Notes: a model not told the origin generated them from the sequence alone. Shown: positions 44,136 through 53,415, counted from the stretch's first letter. The stretch: DNA of 64,000 nt from Flavihumibacter soli (GCF_010692725.1 NZ_JAAFZB010000093.1:310001-374000); one strand, 5' to 3'. Made by a program: numbers and translations.

Positions 44136-44863
44136 GTATGATAGAGGAAACAAGTATTCTGCTTAAACTATTAATTGCCCATTTTTTAACAGATTTTGTC
44201 TTACAGCCCACTCATTGGATTACTGACCGAAAGACCAAAAAATGGCGTTCAGGAAAACTTTATTATCATGCACTGGTAACCGCTGCAGTTGCTTATGTTC
44301 TTACTGGTTTATGGAATTTATGGTGGCTGCCTATATATGTCTTCACTACTCATTTCCTCATCGATCTCTGGAAGTCATATCGACCGGCAAAAATTAGTTA
44401 CTTCTTAATTGATCAGCTGCTTCACCTTATAACAATTGTTGTTTTATGGCTGATCATAGTTGACAGGTGGGGTGCGACAGGAGTACTTCTCTCCCGACTG
44501 TACAGCGATCCTAAAGTTCTGGTTGTTTCGGCAGCTTACATTTTTATTACCTGGCCGATGGGCATAATGGTGGGCCTGGCAACTGAGAGATGGCGTGAAG
44601 AAGCGGGTGCAAACGCTGAAGGCCTGGCCAGGGCAGGCATGTGGATCGGATTTTTCGAGCGCTTTTTAATATTAACGTTTATCCTGATTGATCAATATAC
44701 CGCTGTTGGTTTACTCATTGCTGCAAAGTCAATTTTGAGATTTAACGATAAGGAAGGGAACACTCAAAAGAAGACAGAATATGTATTGATCGGAACGCTG
44801 ATGAGCTTTGCAATATCTGTTTTGCTGGGGTGGATAATCAGCACCGTACTTCAGGCTACTTAA
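44132..44863 (+). CDS. DUF3307 membrane protein
   Basis: A 243-residue integral membrane protein with about five or six helices. The N-terminal segment LLIAHFLTDFVLQPTHWI and the HFLIDLWKSYRP motif fit DUF3307, a family of unknown function with conserved His/Asp residues in the membrane. It is translationally coupled to the cyclase-like/HTH gene and converges with the aldehyde dehydrogenase, which it overlaps by eight bases. Confidence 0.85.
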   Translation: MSMIEETSILLKLLIAHFLTDFVLQPTHWITDRKTKKWRSGKLYYHALVTAAVAYVLTGLWNLWWLPIYVFTTHFLIDLWKSYRPAKISYFLIDQLLHLITIVVLWLIIVDRWGATGVLLSRLYSDPKVLVVSAAYIFITWPMGIMVGLATERWREEAGANAEGLARAGMWIGFFERFLILTFILIDQYTAVGLLIAAKSILRFNDKEGNTQKKTEYVLIGTLMSFAISVLLGWIISTVLQAT

Positions 44864-46235
44864 TAAAAACGGTTTTAATGTTAACAAACTCACGAATACC
44901 GTAAGCTGATAGTTCACGTCCGTAACCTGATTGTTTTATACCACCGAAAGGCAGGCGAGGATCGGAGCGGACCATATCGTTGACGAAGCAGGAGCCAGCC
45001 TGCAAACTCTTCGCAGCTATTTCTTCGGCTCTTTCAATATTTCGCGAGAATACAGAAGCTCCCAGACCGAAGATCGTATCATTTGCTATATTAATAGCCT
45101 CTGTTTCATCATTGACAGTAATTATAGCCGCAACCGGACCAAAAAGCTCTTCATCATAGGCAGGCATACCTTTTTTAACACCGGTCAGTACGGTAGGCGG
45201 ATAGTATGCATGCTTTCCTTCCGGAACAACACCCCCCAAAACGCATTTAGCACCTTTTTCAATACTTAACAGTACCTGCTGATGAAGATGATCACGAAGT
45301 TCAGTTGTAGCCTGCGGACCAATCTGCGTGTTTTCATCCATTGGATCGCCCATTATCTTTGAAGCCATTTTATTCTTAAACACTTCGATAAACCTGTCGC
45401 TGATATCTTTAACAACAATAAATCGCTTAGCCGCTATACAACTCTGCCCGCTATTAATTAACCTGCTGTTTACGCAGGTCTCTGCAGCTAATTCCAGGTC
45501 GGCATCCTTTAAAATAATGTATGCATCACTTCCTCCCAGCTCCAGAACTGTTTTCTTTAAAACTGAACCAGCTTTTGCTGCTACTTTTGTACCTGCCTCC
45601 ACACTACCCGTTAAGGTAATTGCGCTGATCAAAGGACTTTCTATCACCGAATTGACTAAATCGCTTCCAATCAGGAGTGTCTGGAAGACATGATCCGGAA
45701 GTCCTGAGTCTTTGATAATCTCTTCAATGGCAAGTGCACATCCGGGCACATTAGAGGCATGCTTCAATAACGCGCAGTTGCCGGCTACTAAAGTGGGCGC
45801 AAGAAAGCGAAATACCTGCCAGAACGGAAAGTTCCATGGCATCACAGCAAGAACGATTCCTAAGGGCTCAAAACCTACATAACTTTTTGAAGCGTCAGAA
45901 TCGATAAATTCATTTTTCAGAAACTCGGCTGCATTCACTGCATAATAGTCGCAAACTGCAGCACATTTTTCAATCTCTGCAACTCCTGCCTTCACCGGCT
46001 TTCCCATCTCCAGGGCCATCAGGCGTGCCAGGCGGTCTTTATTGTTTACCATCGACACGGCTATTTTTGCTAAATAGTCGCCACGTTTTAGCAAAGGCAA
46101 CTGTTTCCACGAAGCCCATGCATCGAAGGTCTGTGAAATTTTTTCGTTTACATTGTGCAGAGTATGTGTCTCGTATATATTAATGAGCTGTCCGTTAACC
46201 GGATTAATGGATTGCAGATGCATTTGCTTTATCAT
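44856..46235 (-). CDS. NAD(P)-dependent succinate-semialdehyde dehydrogenase-type enzyme
   Basis: An aldehyde dehydrogenase of 459 residues with the catalytic Cys in NSGQSCIAAKRFIV and the general-base Glu in VLELGGSDAYIIL. The LPFGGIKQSGYGREL tail and the overall length are typical of the succinate-semialdehyde dehydrogenase group (GabD-like). The start ATG at 46235 overlaps the stop of the upstream lipoprotein gene (ATGA). Its natural substrate cannot be fixed from sequence. Confidence 0.9.
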   Translation of the reverse strand: MIKQMHLQSINPVNGQLINIYETHTLHNVNEKISQTFDAWASWKQLPLLKRGDYLAKIAVSMVNNKDRLARLMALEMGKPVKAGVAEIEKCAAVCDYYAVNAAEFLKNEFIDSDASKSYVGFEPLGIVLAVMPWNFPFWQVFRFLAPTLVAGNCALLKHASNVPGCALAIEEIIKDSGLPDHVFQTLLIGSDLVNSVIESPLISAITLTGSVEAGTKVAAKAGSVLKKTVLELGGSDAYIILKDADLELAAETCVNSRLINSGQSCIAAKRFIVVKDISDRFIEVFKNKMASKIMGDPMDENTQIGPQATTELRDHLHQQVLLSIEKGAKCVLGGVVPEGKHAYYPPTVLTGVKKGMPAYDEELFGPVAAIITVNDETEAINIANDTIFGLGASVFSRNIERAEEIAAKSLQAGSCFVNDMVRSDPRLPFGGIKQSGYGRELSAYGIREFVNIKTVFIK

Positions 46236-46606
46236 TTTATCAAGGAATCCTTTTTAGCCTTGTTTTTTAGCTTATTACCCAAGCCTTCCAACTTGTCCGC
46301 AGCCTTTTCGGCTTGACTTTCGATTTTATTCCCCATGTCGTCTAATGAAGCCTTAATCGAATCGATACGTGCATCAGCAGAAGTAATGATATCAAAAACC
46401 GTATCCTTTCTGAAAACAACGGTACGGTCTTCGTTTTTATAGGTCCAGAGTTCTGCTATACCGATGTTATTTTTCCTATCCGGATCACCTGCGTGCCGGA
46501 TAACCTCCTCACCGGTCATGCCAATTTTTACTGTGGACAGATCTTTTTTATTTTCAGAGCAGGAAATCAGGGTGGTCGCGATAACAATAAAGCGCAAATA
46601 CTTCAT
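46232..46606 (-). CDS. BamE/SmpA-like small lipoprotein
   Basis: The ATG at 46606 is chosen because it gives a lipoprotein signal ending LISC (Cys 16), leaving 124 residues. The segment VKIGMTGEEVIRHAGDPDRK resembles the SmpA/OmlA (BamE) fold, where GMTxxEV precedes a turn and a GxP motif. The C-terminus is a Lys- and Glu-rich helix (coiled-coil-like). Its stop overlaps the dehydrogenase start by four bases (ATGA). Confidence 0.75.
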   Translation of the reverse strand: MKYLRFIVIATTLISCSENKKDLSTVKIGMTGEEVIRHAGDPDRKNNIGIAELWTYKNEDRTVVFRKDTVFDIITSADARIDSIKASLDDMGNKIESQAEKAADKLEGLGNKLKNKAKKDSLIK

Positions 46607-46835
46607 TTTTTGGGTTTTCAAATAAACAATGTATTGAGGGAAATTGTTGGAGTTGCGTTTTATTAAAAACAATTAGATTATGTGCATTATAAATTAATAA
46701 TTGTGCAAACCTTATGATTATTAATATGTTAGATTTCAATTAACTTAAAAAAGTTATGCTTGTTCGAGGCGTTATAGTGAGTATTTATTTCGACCTGACA
46801 GCTAACATAATAATCACTCACCATTGATCGAAAAC

Positions 46836-48227
46836 ATGAAAAAGTTATTGTTTTTAAACCTGGCTTGCTTAGTCCTCTTATTTGCATGTAAGAAAGACGA
46901 TTCTATAATTGATAACGAACCCCAGACTCCCGTGACTCAAACACTTAGCGGCAGTATAAGTGAAAATATGACTCTCAAAGCTGACGTAAGATATCTTTTA
47001 AAAGGTCAGGTATATGTTAAGAATAATGCTACTCTAACGATTCCGGCAGGTGTTACCATTGAAGCGGAAAAGATTGACGGTGCAGCAGAAAAAAGTGCTC
47101 TGATCGTAAGTAAAGGAGCAAAATTAGTAGTCAATGGAACCGCAGATCTTCCCGTAGTTTTTACGTCAGCCGCAGCCTCAAAAGCTCCTGGTGACTGGAT
47201 CGGTATAATTGTTCTCGGTAAAGCACCTACCAACCTGAGTGGTGCTCACATTATGGGCCTTGCCGCATCAACGGACACTGAGTTCGGCGGTGATGTGCCG
47301 GATGATAACTCCGGATCTATACAATACGCAAGAATTGAATACACTGGTGGTCTTAACGCCGAAATGGAGGAAGAGTGGGAGTTAGACAAGGCGAGTGGTT
47401 TCAGTTTAATGGGTGTTGGCTCGGCAACCAAAGTGGAACATGTTATGGTAAGCAATTCAAGGGATGACGGATTTCAGTTTGTTGGAGGGAATGTAAACGC
47501 AAAATATCTTTTGGCATACAACGATGGTGATGATGACTTCGATTTTGATCGTGGCTATACGGGTAAATTGCAGTTTCTGGTCGCCTATCGCACTGGTAAT
47601 TCGAGTACAGTGATACGAGGTAACGGAATGGAGAGCTTAAATGATAAGGGGGCATCAGAGGCTCAGCCTTACACGCGGCCGGTAATTTCCAACATGACAA
47701 TCCTGGGCCCTGCGGGCATCAGCACCGATCTAACGAATCAAAGCCAGGGAATATATATCCGCAGGAATACACGATTTGTTATTCGTAACTCTGTAATAGC
47801 CGGATATACTAACGGTGGCCTGATGATGTGCCCTAAAACAAAGCCGCTATTAGTAAATAATTTAGGTTCCCAGTTTAAATTCAATATTGTGAACGCTGAT
47901 GTACCCGAACGGGCTTTTACCTATGATGACGGACCAACGGGAATTGTGATAGTTCCCGATCCGGTTGTAGCGAGGTATGCTACCGAATCCACGAATATTG
48001 AAAAGGAGGCTGTTAACCGGAATGCAATTGTTGACCCAATTACAGAATTGAAGTTTCAGAATATCGCACCCTCTGTTCCAAACCTAACGCCAATGGCAGG
48101 CTCCGCAGCACTCACTGGAAGTGATTTTGCGGATAATGAATATGCTGCTTTTTTTACCAACGTGACATTTCGGGGTGCAATCGGTACTGAGAACTGGACC
48201 ATAGGAAAGTGGACAAACTGGAGGTAG
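46836..48227 (+). CDS. Parallel beta-helix lipoprotein
   Basis: The ATG at 46836 gives a lipoprotein signal ending LLFAC; the mature protein is about 445 residues. It has repeated beta-rich segments (LTIPAGVTIEAE, LIVSKGAKLVVNGTADLPVVFTSA) that fit a right-handed parallel beta helix, and an Asp-rich loop NDGDDDFDFDRGYTG that may bind calcium. Probably a surface or periplasmic polysaccharide- or matrix-binding protein; similar Bacteroidota proteins are often misannotated as multidrug transporters. No neighbours point to a substrate. Confidence 0.8.
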   Translation: MKKLLFLNLACLVLLFACKKDDSIIDNEPQTPVTQTLSGSISENMTLKADVRYLLKGQVYVKNNATLTIPAGVTIEAEKIDGAAEKSALIVSKGAKLVVNGTADLPVVFTSAAASKAPGDWIGIIVLGKAPTNLSGAHIMGLAASTDTEFGGDVPDDNSGSIQYARIEYTGGLNAEMEEEWELDKASGFSLMGVGSATKVEHVMVSNSRDDGFQFVGGNVNAKYLLAYNDGDDDFDFDRGYTGKLQFLVAYRTGNSSTVIRGNGMESLNDKGASEAQPYTRPVISNMTILGPAGISTDLTNQSQGIYIRRNTRFVIRNSVIAGYTNGGLMMCPKTKPLLVNNLGSQFKFNIVNADVPERAFTYDDGPTGIVIVPDPVVARYATESTNIEKEAVNRNAIVDPITELKFQNIAPSVPNLTPMAGSAALTGSDFADNEYAAFFTNVTFRGAIGTENWTIGKWTNWR

Positions 48228-48431
48228 TTCAGCAAAATTGAGGATTTACGGGCAACGTTAAGTTTTTAGTGATTCAGTAATGGGGTAAATAGTATAGGAG
48301 TCTGAGGCGTCCTGATTGCCGGAATAGGGATAAAGAGTTAAAAGCTATTTATCAGGGCGTTGAATTCTGTATGCCCAGGATAGTGGGAGCTGCTAGACGG
48401 TTCCTTTTAATTCTGAAAAAATAAGGAGGAG

Positions 48432-48629
48432 TTACACAGCCTTGTCAGGGTGATTCTGTGAAATAAGATGCCATGCATCCCGATGATCTTTCTCAAACAA
48501 AACTTCATAATTAATGCCGTCCAGGGTAAAAGCAAAGGAAAGGGATTTTATCGTTTCATCCTTCGGTATAAAATTCGGCATCAGTGAACTTGCTACACTT
48601 GCAATCTGTTCAGAGGTATGTTTAGGCAT
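48432..48629 (-). CDS. Small protein of unknown function
   Basis: A 65-residue soluble protein with no signal, with a plausible fold (FAFTLDGINYEVLFEKDHRDAWHLI) and Lys/Asp-rich surface. I do not recognise the family. It lies alone in a 470-base region between the beta-helix gene and the WGN-repeat gene; the rest of that gap shows nothing recognisable. Confidence 0.6.
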   Translation of the reverse strand: MPKHTSEQIASVASSLMPNFIPKDETIKSLSFAFTLDGINYEVLFEKDHRDAWHLISQNHPDKAV

Positions 48630-48699
48630 CGTAATTTGAGTATTCCGTAAATCTAAGGATTCTTCAAATTAAATTAAGGCGTAGGGGTTGATGGATCAA

Positions 48700-49125
48700 T
48701 TATTTGATCAAACCGACTACCGTGCCTGATTGAACGTCGTCTGCATTTCCCCATTCCATTGTTGGATATGTGAAAAGAGAGATATTCCTTAATTCATCCA
48801 CCGAGTTTTCTTTCACATCTTCCGGATTTCCCCAGTTCATCTCTGGTGCCGCCAAAGTCATTAAGTATTTTAATGATTCTACTGCTTCAGAAGTCACGTC
48901 GTCGGGGTTCCCCCAGGTCATTTCAGGTGCTGGTAACATCATCGAGTTTTTTAATGATCTTACTGATTCAACAGATACATCTTCCGGATTGCCCCAGTTC
49001 ATTGTCGGAATTGTTATTAAAGAGCGTTTTATGCCGGTTTCTTTTTTGTTAAAGTCGCTGGCGAATGTGTTAGCACTGCCTAACAGTATTAATGCTATTA
49101 TTGAACTTATTTTAATTACTTGCAT
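48700..49125 (-). CDS. Secreted WGN-repeat protein
   Basis: A 141-residue protein (ATG at 49125) with a signal peptide ending near ANTFAS and a mature part made almost entirely of four copies of an 11-residue motif P-x-M-x-W-G-N-P/A-x-D-V. The copies start at residues 40, 67, 94 and 121, an exact 27-residue period. Between copies lie short helical Ser/Leu segments (VESVRSLKNSM). It is probably exported. I do not recognise the family; the regular Trp/Gly/Asn motif suggests a repeat structure that binds a ligand or metal. Confidence 0.75.
   Translation of the reverse strand: MQVIKISSIIALILLGSANTFASDFNKKETGIKRSLITIPTMNWGNPEDVSVESVRSLKNSMMLPAPEMTWGNPDDVTSEAVESLKYLMTLAAPEMNWGNPEDVKENSVDELRNISLFTYPTMEWGNADDVQSGTVVGLIK
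48733..49008 (-). repeat. Four 81-bp coding repeats in the WGN-repeat gene
   Basis: At the DNA level the four motif copies of the protein above repeat every 81 bases with visible similarity, consistent with tandem duplication of a 27-codon unit. Confidence 0.8.
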
Positions 49126-49269
49126 GATTTCTATTTGTTTGTTGATCAAATGTAGATCAGCAATAGATGTCCGGCAATTGCTTTATGGCAGGCTGCATTA
49201 TGTAATCGGTGGAACGCATTCTTTTGTCGGTAAACAAAATGCACTATTAAATAAATATGCTTGTAAACA

Positions 49270-49310
49270 GAAAAGTCCTTAATAGAACATGAGTTCTTTA
49301 AGGACTTTTC
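49270..49310 (-). terminator. Hairpin terminator after the 74-residue gene
   Basis: A 13-bp perfect inverted repeat GAAAAGTCCTTAA / TTAAGGACTTTTC with an inner GAAC/GTTC pair, forming an extended stem. It lies 17 bases past the stop of the small gene at 49327 on the minus strand. Confidence 0.75.
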
Positions 49311-49326
49311 GTAGGTAAGGCTCTAT

Positions 49327-49551
49327 CTACTCTATGTTCAGCTGATTAATTTGAAGCCCTATCTGGTTAACCTCTTCATCAGCTTCAAAACGAGGCAGCT
49401 CAGTTTGGGGATCCAGTTTTAACCAGTGCTCGTCATCTTTCTGAATTTTTAAATATTCAACACCCTCTTTGAATATTGTATAAATATTATCCTCTTCCGG
49501 AAACACCGAGTAGATTGTATTTCCAATTGTAATATCAAAAGGCTCTTGCAT
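49327..49551 (-). CDS. Small protein of unknown function
   Basis: A 74-residue acidic soluble protein (MQEPFDITIG start) with a regular beta pattern (TIYSVFPEEDNIYTIFKEGVEYL) and a C-terminal helical tail. No family recognised. It is followed by a strong hairpin terminator and lies downstream of the superoxide dismutase gene on the same strand. Confidence 0.7.
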   Translation of the reverse strand: MQEPFDITIGNTIYSVFPEEDNIYTIFKEGVEYLKIQKDDEHWLKLDPQTELPRFEADEEVNQIGLQINQLNIE

Positions 49552-49588
49552 GTAATATTATGGGCGAAATTTTAAACGAATAATTTAA

Positions 49589-50194
49589 TCAATTAGCTGC
49601 TATAAGACCGCATCCTATCCGGCTTCCGGCATTACCACTTGGTTGCGAAGTGTAATCGTCAACACCTGAATGTACAATTACAGATCGGGTTAATATATTA
49701 GTTTTTTCGTCGCCACCGATACTCCAGCGGTTACTGCTCAACGTAATGCTACCTTCACCTTTTTCGTTCAGGCTGACATTACCAATGTCGCCTGAGTGGA
49801 AAGCTGTAGAATTCCATTTCCCGTGTGCTTCATTTGTTGGGTTCCAGTGCCCGTGAGCGCCTTTGCCTGCATCGCTGCAATCACCATGTTCATGAAGATG
49901 AACGGCGACGCTCTTATTTGCCATTTGCGGGAAGGAAACCTGGAGAGTAAGTTCCACAGTTCCATCATCCTTCTTTGTAAAGTGTGCACTACCACTGCCG
50001 GTTGTGTCTGATTTGGTCGCATTAATATCTGCATGCGCTTTCATTGGCGAAGTGTTTTCGGCAATTGTATCTGTAGTACTGATAGTGGAATCCTTATTAT
50101 CAGCATTGTTTCTTTGATTGCTGCATGATACTGCAGTTAACATCAAAAAACCAATAGCTAATATTCCCCGGGCTGTTAACAGTTTTGTCGTCAT
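49589..50194 (-). CDS. sodC: Cu/Zn superoxide dismutase-family lipoprotein
   Basis: Periplasmic superoxide dismutase anchored as a lipoprotein (lipobox AVSC, Cys 24). The 201-residue protein keeps the metal ligands: the His pair in HLHEHGDC (His 99, 101), the bridging His 116 in GHWNP, His 124, His 133 with Asp 136 in HSGDIG, and His 175 in VIVHSG. Two Cys (106, 195) can form the family disulfide. The N-terminal 50 residues after the signal are a Ser/Thr-rich linker. It probably protects the envelope from superoxide. Confidence 0.9.
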   Translation of the reverse strand: MTTKLLTARGILAIGFLMLTAVSCSNQRNNADNKDSTISTTDTIAENTSPMKAHADINATKSDTTGSGSAHFTKKDDGTVELTLQVSFPQMANKSVAVHLHEHGDCSDAGKGAHGHWNPTNEAHGKWNSTAFHSGDIGNVSLNEKGEGSITLSSNRWSIGGDEKTNILTRSVIVHSGVDDYTSQPSGNAGSRIGCGLIAAN

Positions 50195-50274
50195 CTTTTA
50201 AAATCGTTTAAGGTAAATTTATTTCATAACAAACGGCTTAACAGAAGGTTTAGCCTGATAAAAGCATCCTGGTA

Positions 50275-50694
50275 TTAATTTGAAAATATTTTTCGAAGAT
50301 GAAATTGAAAGAATGCATCCAGTGAGTCCGTCCGTTTATCATTATTAGTGAAATTCAGGGGTTTTATGAGGTAACCGCTAATGCCAAGGCTTTCTGCCGC
50401 GCGCCTGTCAGCTTCTTCACCGGAAGTTGTCATTATAAATATATTAATGTCCTGGTAACGCTCCTCTGCTTTAATAACCTTCAGAAATTCAATTCCATTC
50501 ATCTTTGGCATGTTCAGATCAAGCAGAATGATATCCGGCAGATTGTCTTCGTTCTCTTTCAGAATTTCTAGTGCTTCAATTCCATTATACGCAGTGAAAA
50601 GTTCATATTTCTGGTCTAACTTATTCAGTGAACGCTCAACGCTGATCACGTCAAGCTGGTCGTCTTCGATGAGCAAAATTATTTTTTTATCCAT
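50275..50694 (-). CDS. Single-domain response regulator
   Basis: A 139-residue receiver-only protein with the acidic pair at 11-12, phosphoacceptor Asp 59 in IILLDLNMP and the conserved Lys in YLIKPL. No output domain, so it probably passes phosphate on or acts by protein contact, like Rcp-type regulators that partner with phytochrome kinases. It lies six bases after the CHASE3 kinase stop, the last gene of a four-gene two-component operon. Confidence 0.92.
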   Translation of the reverse strand: MDKKIILLIEDDQLDVISVERSLNKLDQKYELFTAYNGIEALEILKENEDNLPDIILLDLNMPKMNGIEFLKVIKAEERYQDINIFIMTTSGEEADRRAAESLGISGYLIKPLNFTNNDKRTDSLDAFFQFHLRKIFSN

Positions 50695-50700
50695 TGTGAC

Positions 50701-52161
50701 TTATTTTTTGGGCCAGGTAAATATGAACGAAGCCCCCTGTCCAAGTTGCGACTCCACCTTTATGCTACAATGCAGATCTTCTATGATCTTGTGCACTATT
50801 GCAAGGCCGATGCCGGTGCTTTCCTTGGCGTGCTTTTCCCTCAGAGTCTGGAAAATGATAAATATTTTTTCGTGATATTTTGAATCAATGCCTATACCAT
50901 TATCTCTTACAGTGAATTCAAAGAATTGTTGTAACTCTTTGCAGCTAATAAATATATGGCCGGGATTAGTTGAAGAAGCATATTTAACTGAGTTGCTTAT
51001 GAGATTGCTGAATACTTGTTCCAGTCGAATTTTTTCGGTACTGAATATGGGCAATTCGCTGACTTCAACTATAAAATTGGTGGGTACTATAGACTCAGTG
51101 ATTTCCTTTACTAATGTGTTAACGTCAACAATTTCTTTAATAGGCTGTGCACGGCTTATTCTTGCATAGTGGAGCAGCGCATCAATTAGTTCGTCCATTC
51201 TTTTGATACGACCTGGAATAATATCCAGGTATTTCCTCATTTGCGCGGAGAGCTCACTGGCCAGATCCTCCTGGATCCATTGCACTGCGTTATAGATGCC
51301 TCTAATCGGCGCCTTCAGGTCATGTGATACGACATAAGCGAACTGGTCGAGTTCTTTATTCCTTTTTTCCAGTTCAGTTATATTTTTACTTAACGTCCCA
51401 GACATAAGATTCAAAGATTGGGAAAGGCTGCTTAGTTCGTCATTCTTGTTATCTTCTACTTTAACAAACCTACCTTTGGAGATATTATCGGCAAGCTGTA
51501 CCATGGCATCAATTCGGCTGGAAATAATCCGGATAATGTATAATGTACTTACTAAACCGATTAAAATAGTTAGTAGAATAAAACCGATAGAATACAATTG
51601 AGTCTGTGTGATTGAAGCATTTAGGATCTCGCGACGCCAACCCCTTACTTTGTATTCATGTCTGTCGAATTCCTTGAATTTTTGACTGATCTTATCATTG
51701 ATCTTTTTTCCGTATCGTGTTTTAAATTGTGCTTCAAACAATTCCTTATAATTGTTTGGTAAAGAAATGATACTGTTTTGCTTAGCAGCAATTAAGGCGT
51801 TCGCATATTTAATCCATTCCTTGTGAAGGATGCTTATTGAGTCAAGCTTTGCGCGTTGTGATTTTGTATTTCTGATTAATATTTTCTCCTCCTTAAACAG
51901 AGGAGGGATCGTTTTTAAGCCCCTGTAATATGGCTCCAGGAAAGTCGTGTCGTCCGTCAGCAAATAACCACGATGAGCGCTCTGCATATCAATTATACTT
52001 TCGTTCAGCTTGCTAGAATTCCGAAGGATTGTTTCTGACTTTGCAAGGAATGCGGAGTTTTTATTTACTTTTTGAGAAAGGACATAATTTGCATAGCTAT
52101 TGATTAACGACAGGCTTATTACAATTGAAAATCCAATAAATATCCTGGTGGATAAAGTCAT
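50701..52161 (-). CDS. CHASE3-type sensor histidine kinase
   Basis: A 486-residue membrane kinase. It has TM1 at about 7-26, a periplasmic CHASE3-like region (about 30-185), TM2 at about 188-210, a HAMP domain (about 211-263), the phosphorylated His 280 in VVSHDLKAPIR, and a catalytic ATP-binding domain with the N-box LISNSVKY and G boxes DNGIGID and GIGLAIV. It lies between the receiver-kinase and the single-domain receiver in the operon. Confidence 0.92.
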   Translation of the reverse strand: MTLSTRIFIGFSIVISLSLINSYANYVLSQKVNKNSAFLAKSETILRNSSKLNESIIDMQSAHRGYLLTDDTTFLEPYYRGLKTIPPLFKEEKILIRNTKSQRAKLDSISILHKEWIKYANALIAAKQNSIISLPNNYKELFEAQFKTRYGKKINDKISQKFKEFDRHEYKVRGWRREILNASITQTQLYSIGFILLTILIGLVSTLYIIRIISSRIDAMVQLADNISKGRFVKVEDNKNDELSSLSQSLNLMSGTLSKNITELEKRNKELDQFAYVVSHDLKAPIRGIYNAVQWIQEDLASELSAQMRKYLDIIPGRIKRMDELIDALLHYARISRAQPIKEIVDVNTLVKEITESIVPTNFIVEVSELPIFSTEKIRLEQVFSNLISNSVKYASSTNPGHIFISCKELQQFFEFTVRDNGIGIDSKYHEKIFIIFQTLREKHAKESTGIGLAIVHKIIEDLHCSIKVESQLGQGASFIFTWPKK

Positions 52162-52185
52162 AGTACAAATTAAGTGCTGACAGCT

Positions 52186-53415
52186 TTAGCGAGTTTCTTC
52201 TATTTCATTCCCTGGTATAGTGAACTTAACTGTTGTTCCAACCCCAATAGAGCTCTCGATATGTATTGATCCGCCATGCTGCGCCACAAAGTCCTTTACA
52301 AGCAATAGGCCAAGCCCGCTGCCTTTTTCATTATCTGTTCCGGATATTGATGAAGAAAAGGATGTCGCAAATAACTTGTCTCTCGTTTCAGGGCTCATTC
52401 CTACTCCGCTATCTTCTACACAGACTTCGATCATGCTTTGCAAGGGTTGTGCGGTCACTTTAACGCAGCCCCCGTGAGAGGTGTATTTAATAGCATTAGT
52501 AACCACATTCTGCAGTATGGAGCGCAACATTTGAGAATCAGCACTCACATAAATATTCTTGGGAACCAGGTTCTGAAGATTAATCTGCTTCTGAAAAGCA
52601 TTATCATTCAGAAGTTCCAGCGACTCATTCATCCGGTTAAACAAATGAATTGATTCGGGTTTAAAGTTAGTCTTGTCCTGTTGTTTTTTTGCCCAGTCAA
52701 CGAGTTCGTTTAGTTGTTGAAGAATTTTTTTTGAAGTACTGTGAATAATGGTTGATAAGGTTGTAATGTTCTTCGGCGTATGATTTTCGGCACCTGCATA
52801 CAATTTTTCGGAGGAAACAAGTAAAGCTGTAAGAGGGTTTCGCAGGTCATGCGAAATGACCGAGAGAAACTTATCCTTTGAGATGTTTAATTCCTTCAGT
52901 TCCGCATTTGCCTTTTCTAATTCGAGAGTTCGTTGTTTAACCCGTTCTTCCAGATCCTGATTTAGATGAAGCAATTCTTCGTTTATACTTCTTAGTCTTT
53001 CTTCCTGTAGTTTCAGAAGCTGATTCTTTTTAAACAGCTCGGAAAATACAGCCACTTTCGAACGTAGAATTTGGGGATTGACAGGTTTACGAATGTAGTC
53101 GACAGCGCCGTACTGATAGCCCTTAAAGACCGAGGAATCCTCATAATCCTGGCCAGTGATAAAAATAATAGGGATGTTTCGAAGTTTCTCGCGTTCGTAA
53201 ATGATTGCCGCAGTTTCATACCCGTCCATGATGGGCATTTTAACATCCAGCAGGATAAGTGAAAAATCCTGTTCCTTCAGCAATATCTTAAGCGCGTCCT
53301 TTCCGGATGTGGCTTTTGAGAAAGAATAGCCTTCTTTCTCAAGAACCAGTTCCATAGAAAGCAGGTTGTCTTCCCGGTCATCAACCAGCAATATTTTTAT
53401 TTGATCTTTACTCAC
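52186..53415 (-). CDS. Receiver-histidine kinase hybrid
   Basis: A 409-residue soluble protein with an N-terminal receiver (phosphoacceptor Asp 57 in LILLDVKMP), a coiled-coil segment (about 125-180), the kinase His 189 in SVISHDLRNPL, and the ATP-binding domain (N box VVTNAIKY). It has no membrane segment. The start is a GTG at 53415. It lies 26 bases downstream of the giant kinase and 24 bases upstream of the CHASE3 kinase. Confidence 0.9.
   Translation of the reverse strand: MSKDQIKILLVDDREDNLLSMELVLEKEGYSFSKATSGKDALKILLKEQDFSLILLDVKMPIMDGYETAAIIYEREKLRNIPIIFITGQDYEDSSVFKGYQYGAVDYIRKPVNPQILRSKVAVFSELFKKNQLLKLQEERLRSINEELLHLNQDLEERVKQRTLELEKANAELKELNISKDKFLSVISHDLRNPLTALLVSSEKLYAGAENHTPKNITTLSTIIHSTSKKILQQLNELVDWAKKQQDKTNFKPESIHLFNRMNESLELLNDNAFQKQINLQNLVPKNIYVSADSQMLRSILQNVVTNAIKYTSHGGCVKVTAQPLQSMIEVCVEDSGVGMSPETRDKLFATSFSSSISGTDNEKGSGLGLLLVKDFVAQHGGSIHIESSIGVGTTVKFTIPGNEIEETR

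Noticed and set aside
46554-46739. 61-residue open frame upstream of the BamE-like lipoprotein
   Set aside because: It overlaps the lipoprotein signal region in another frame and lacks coding features.
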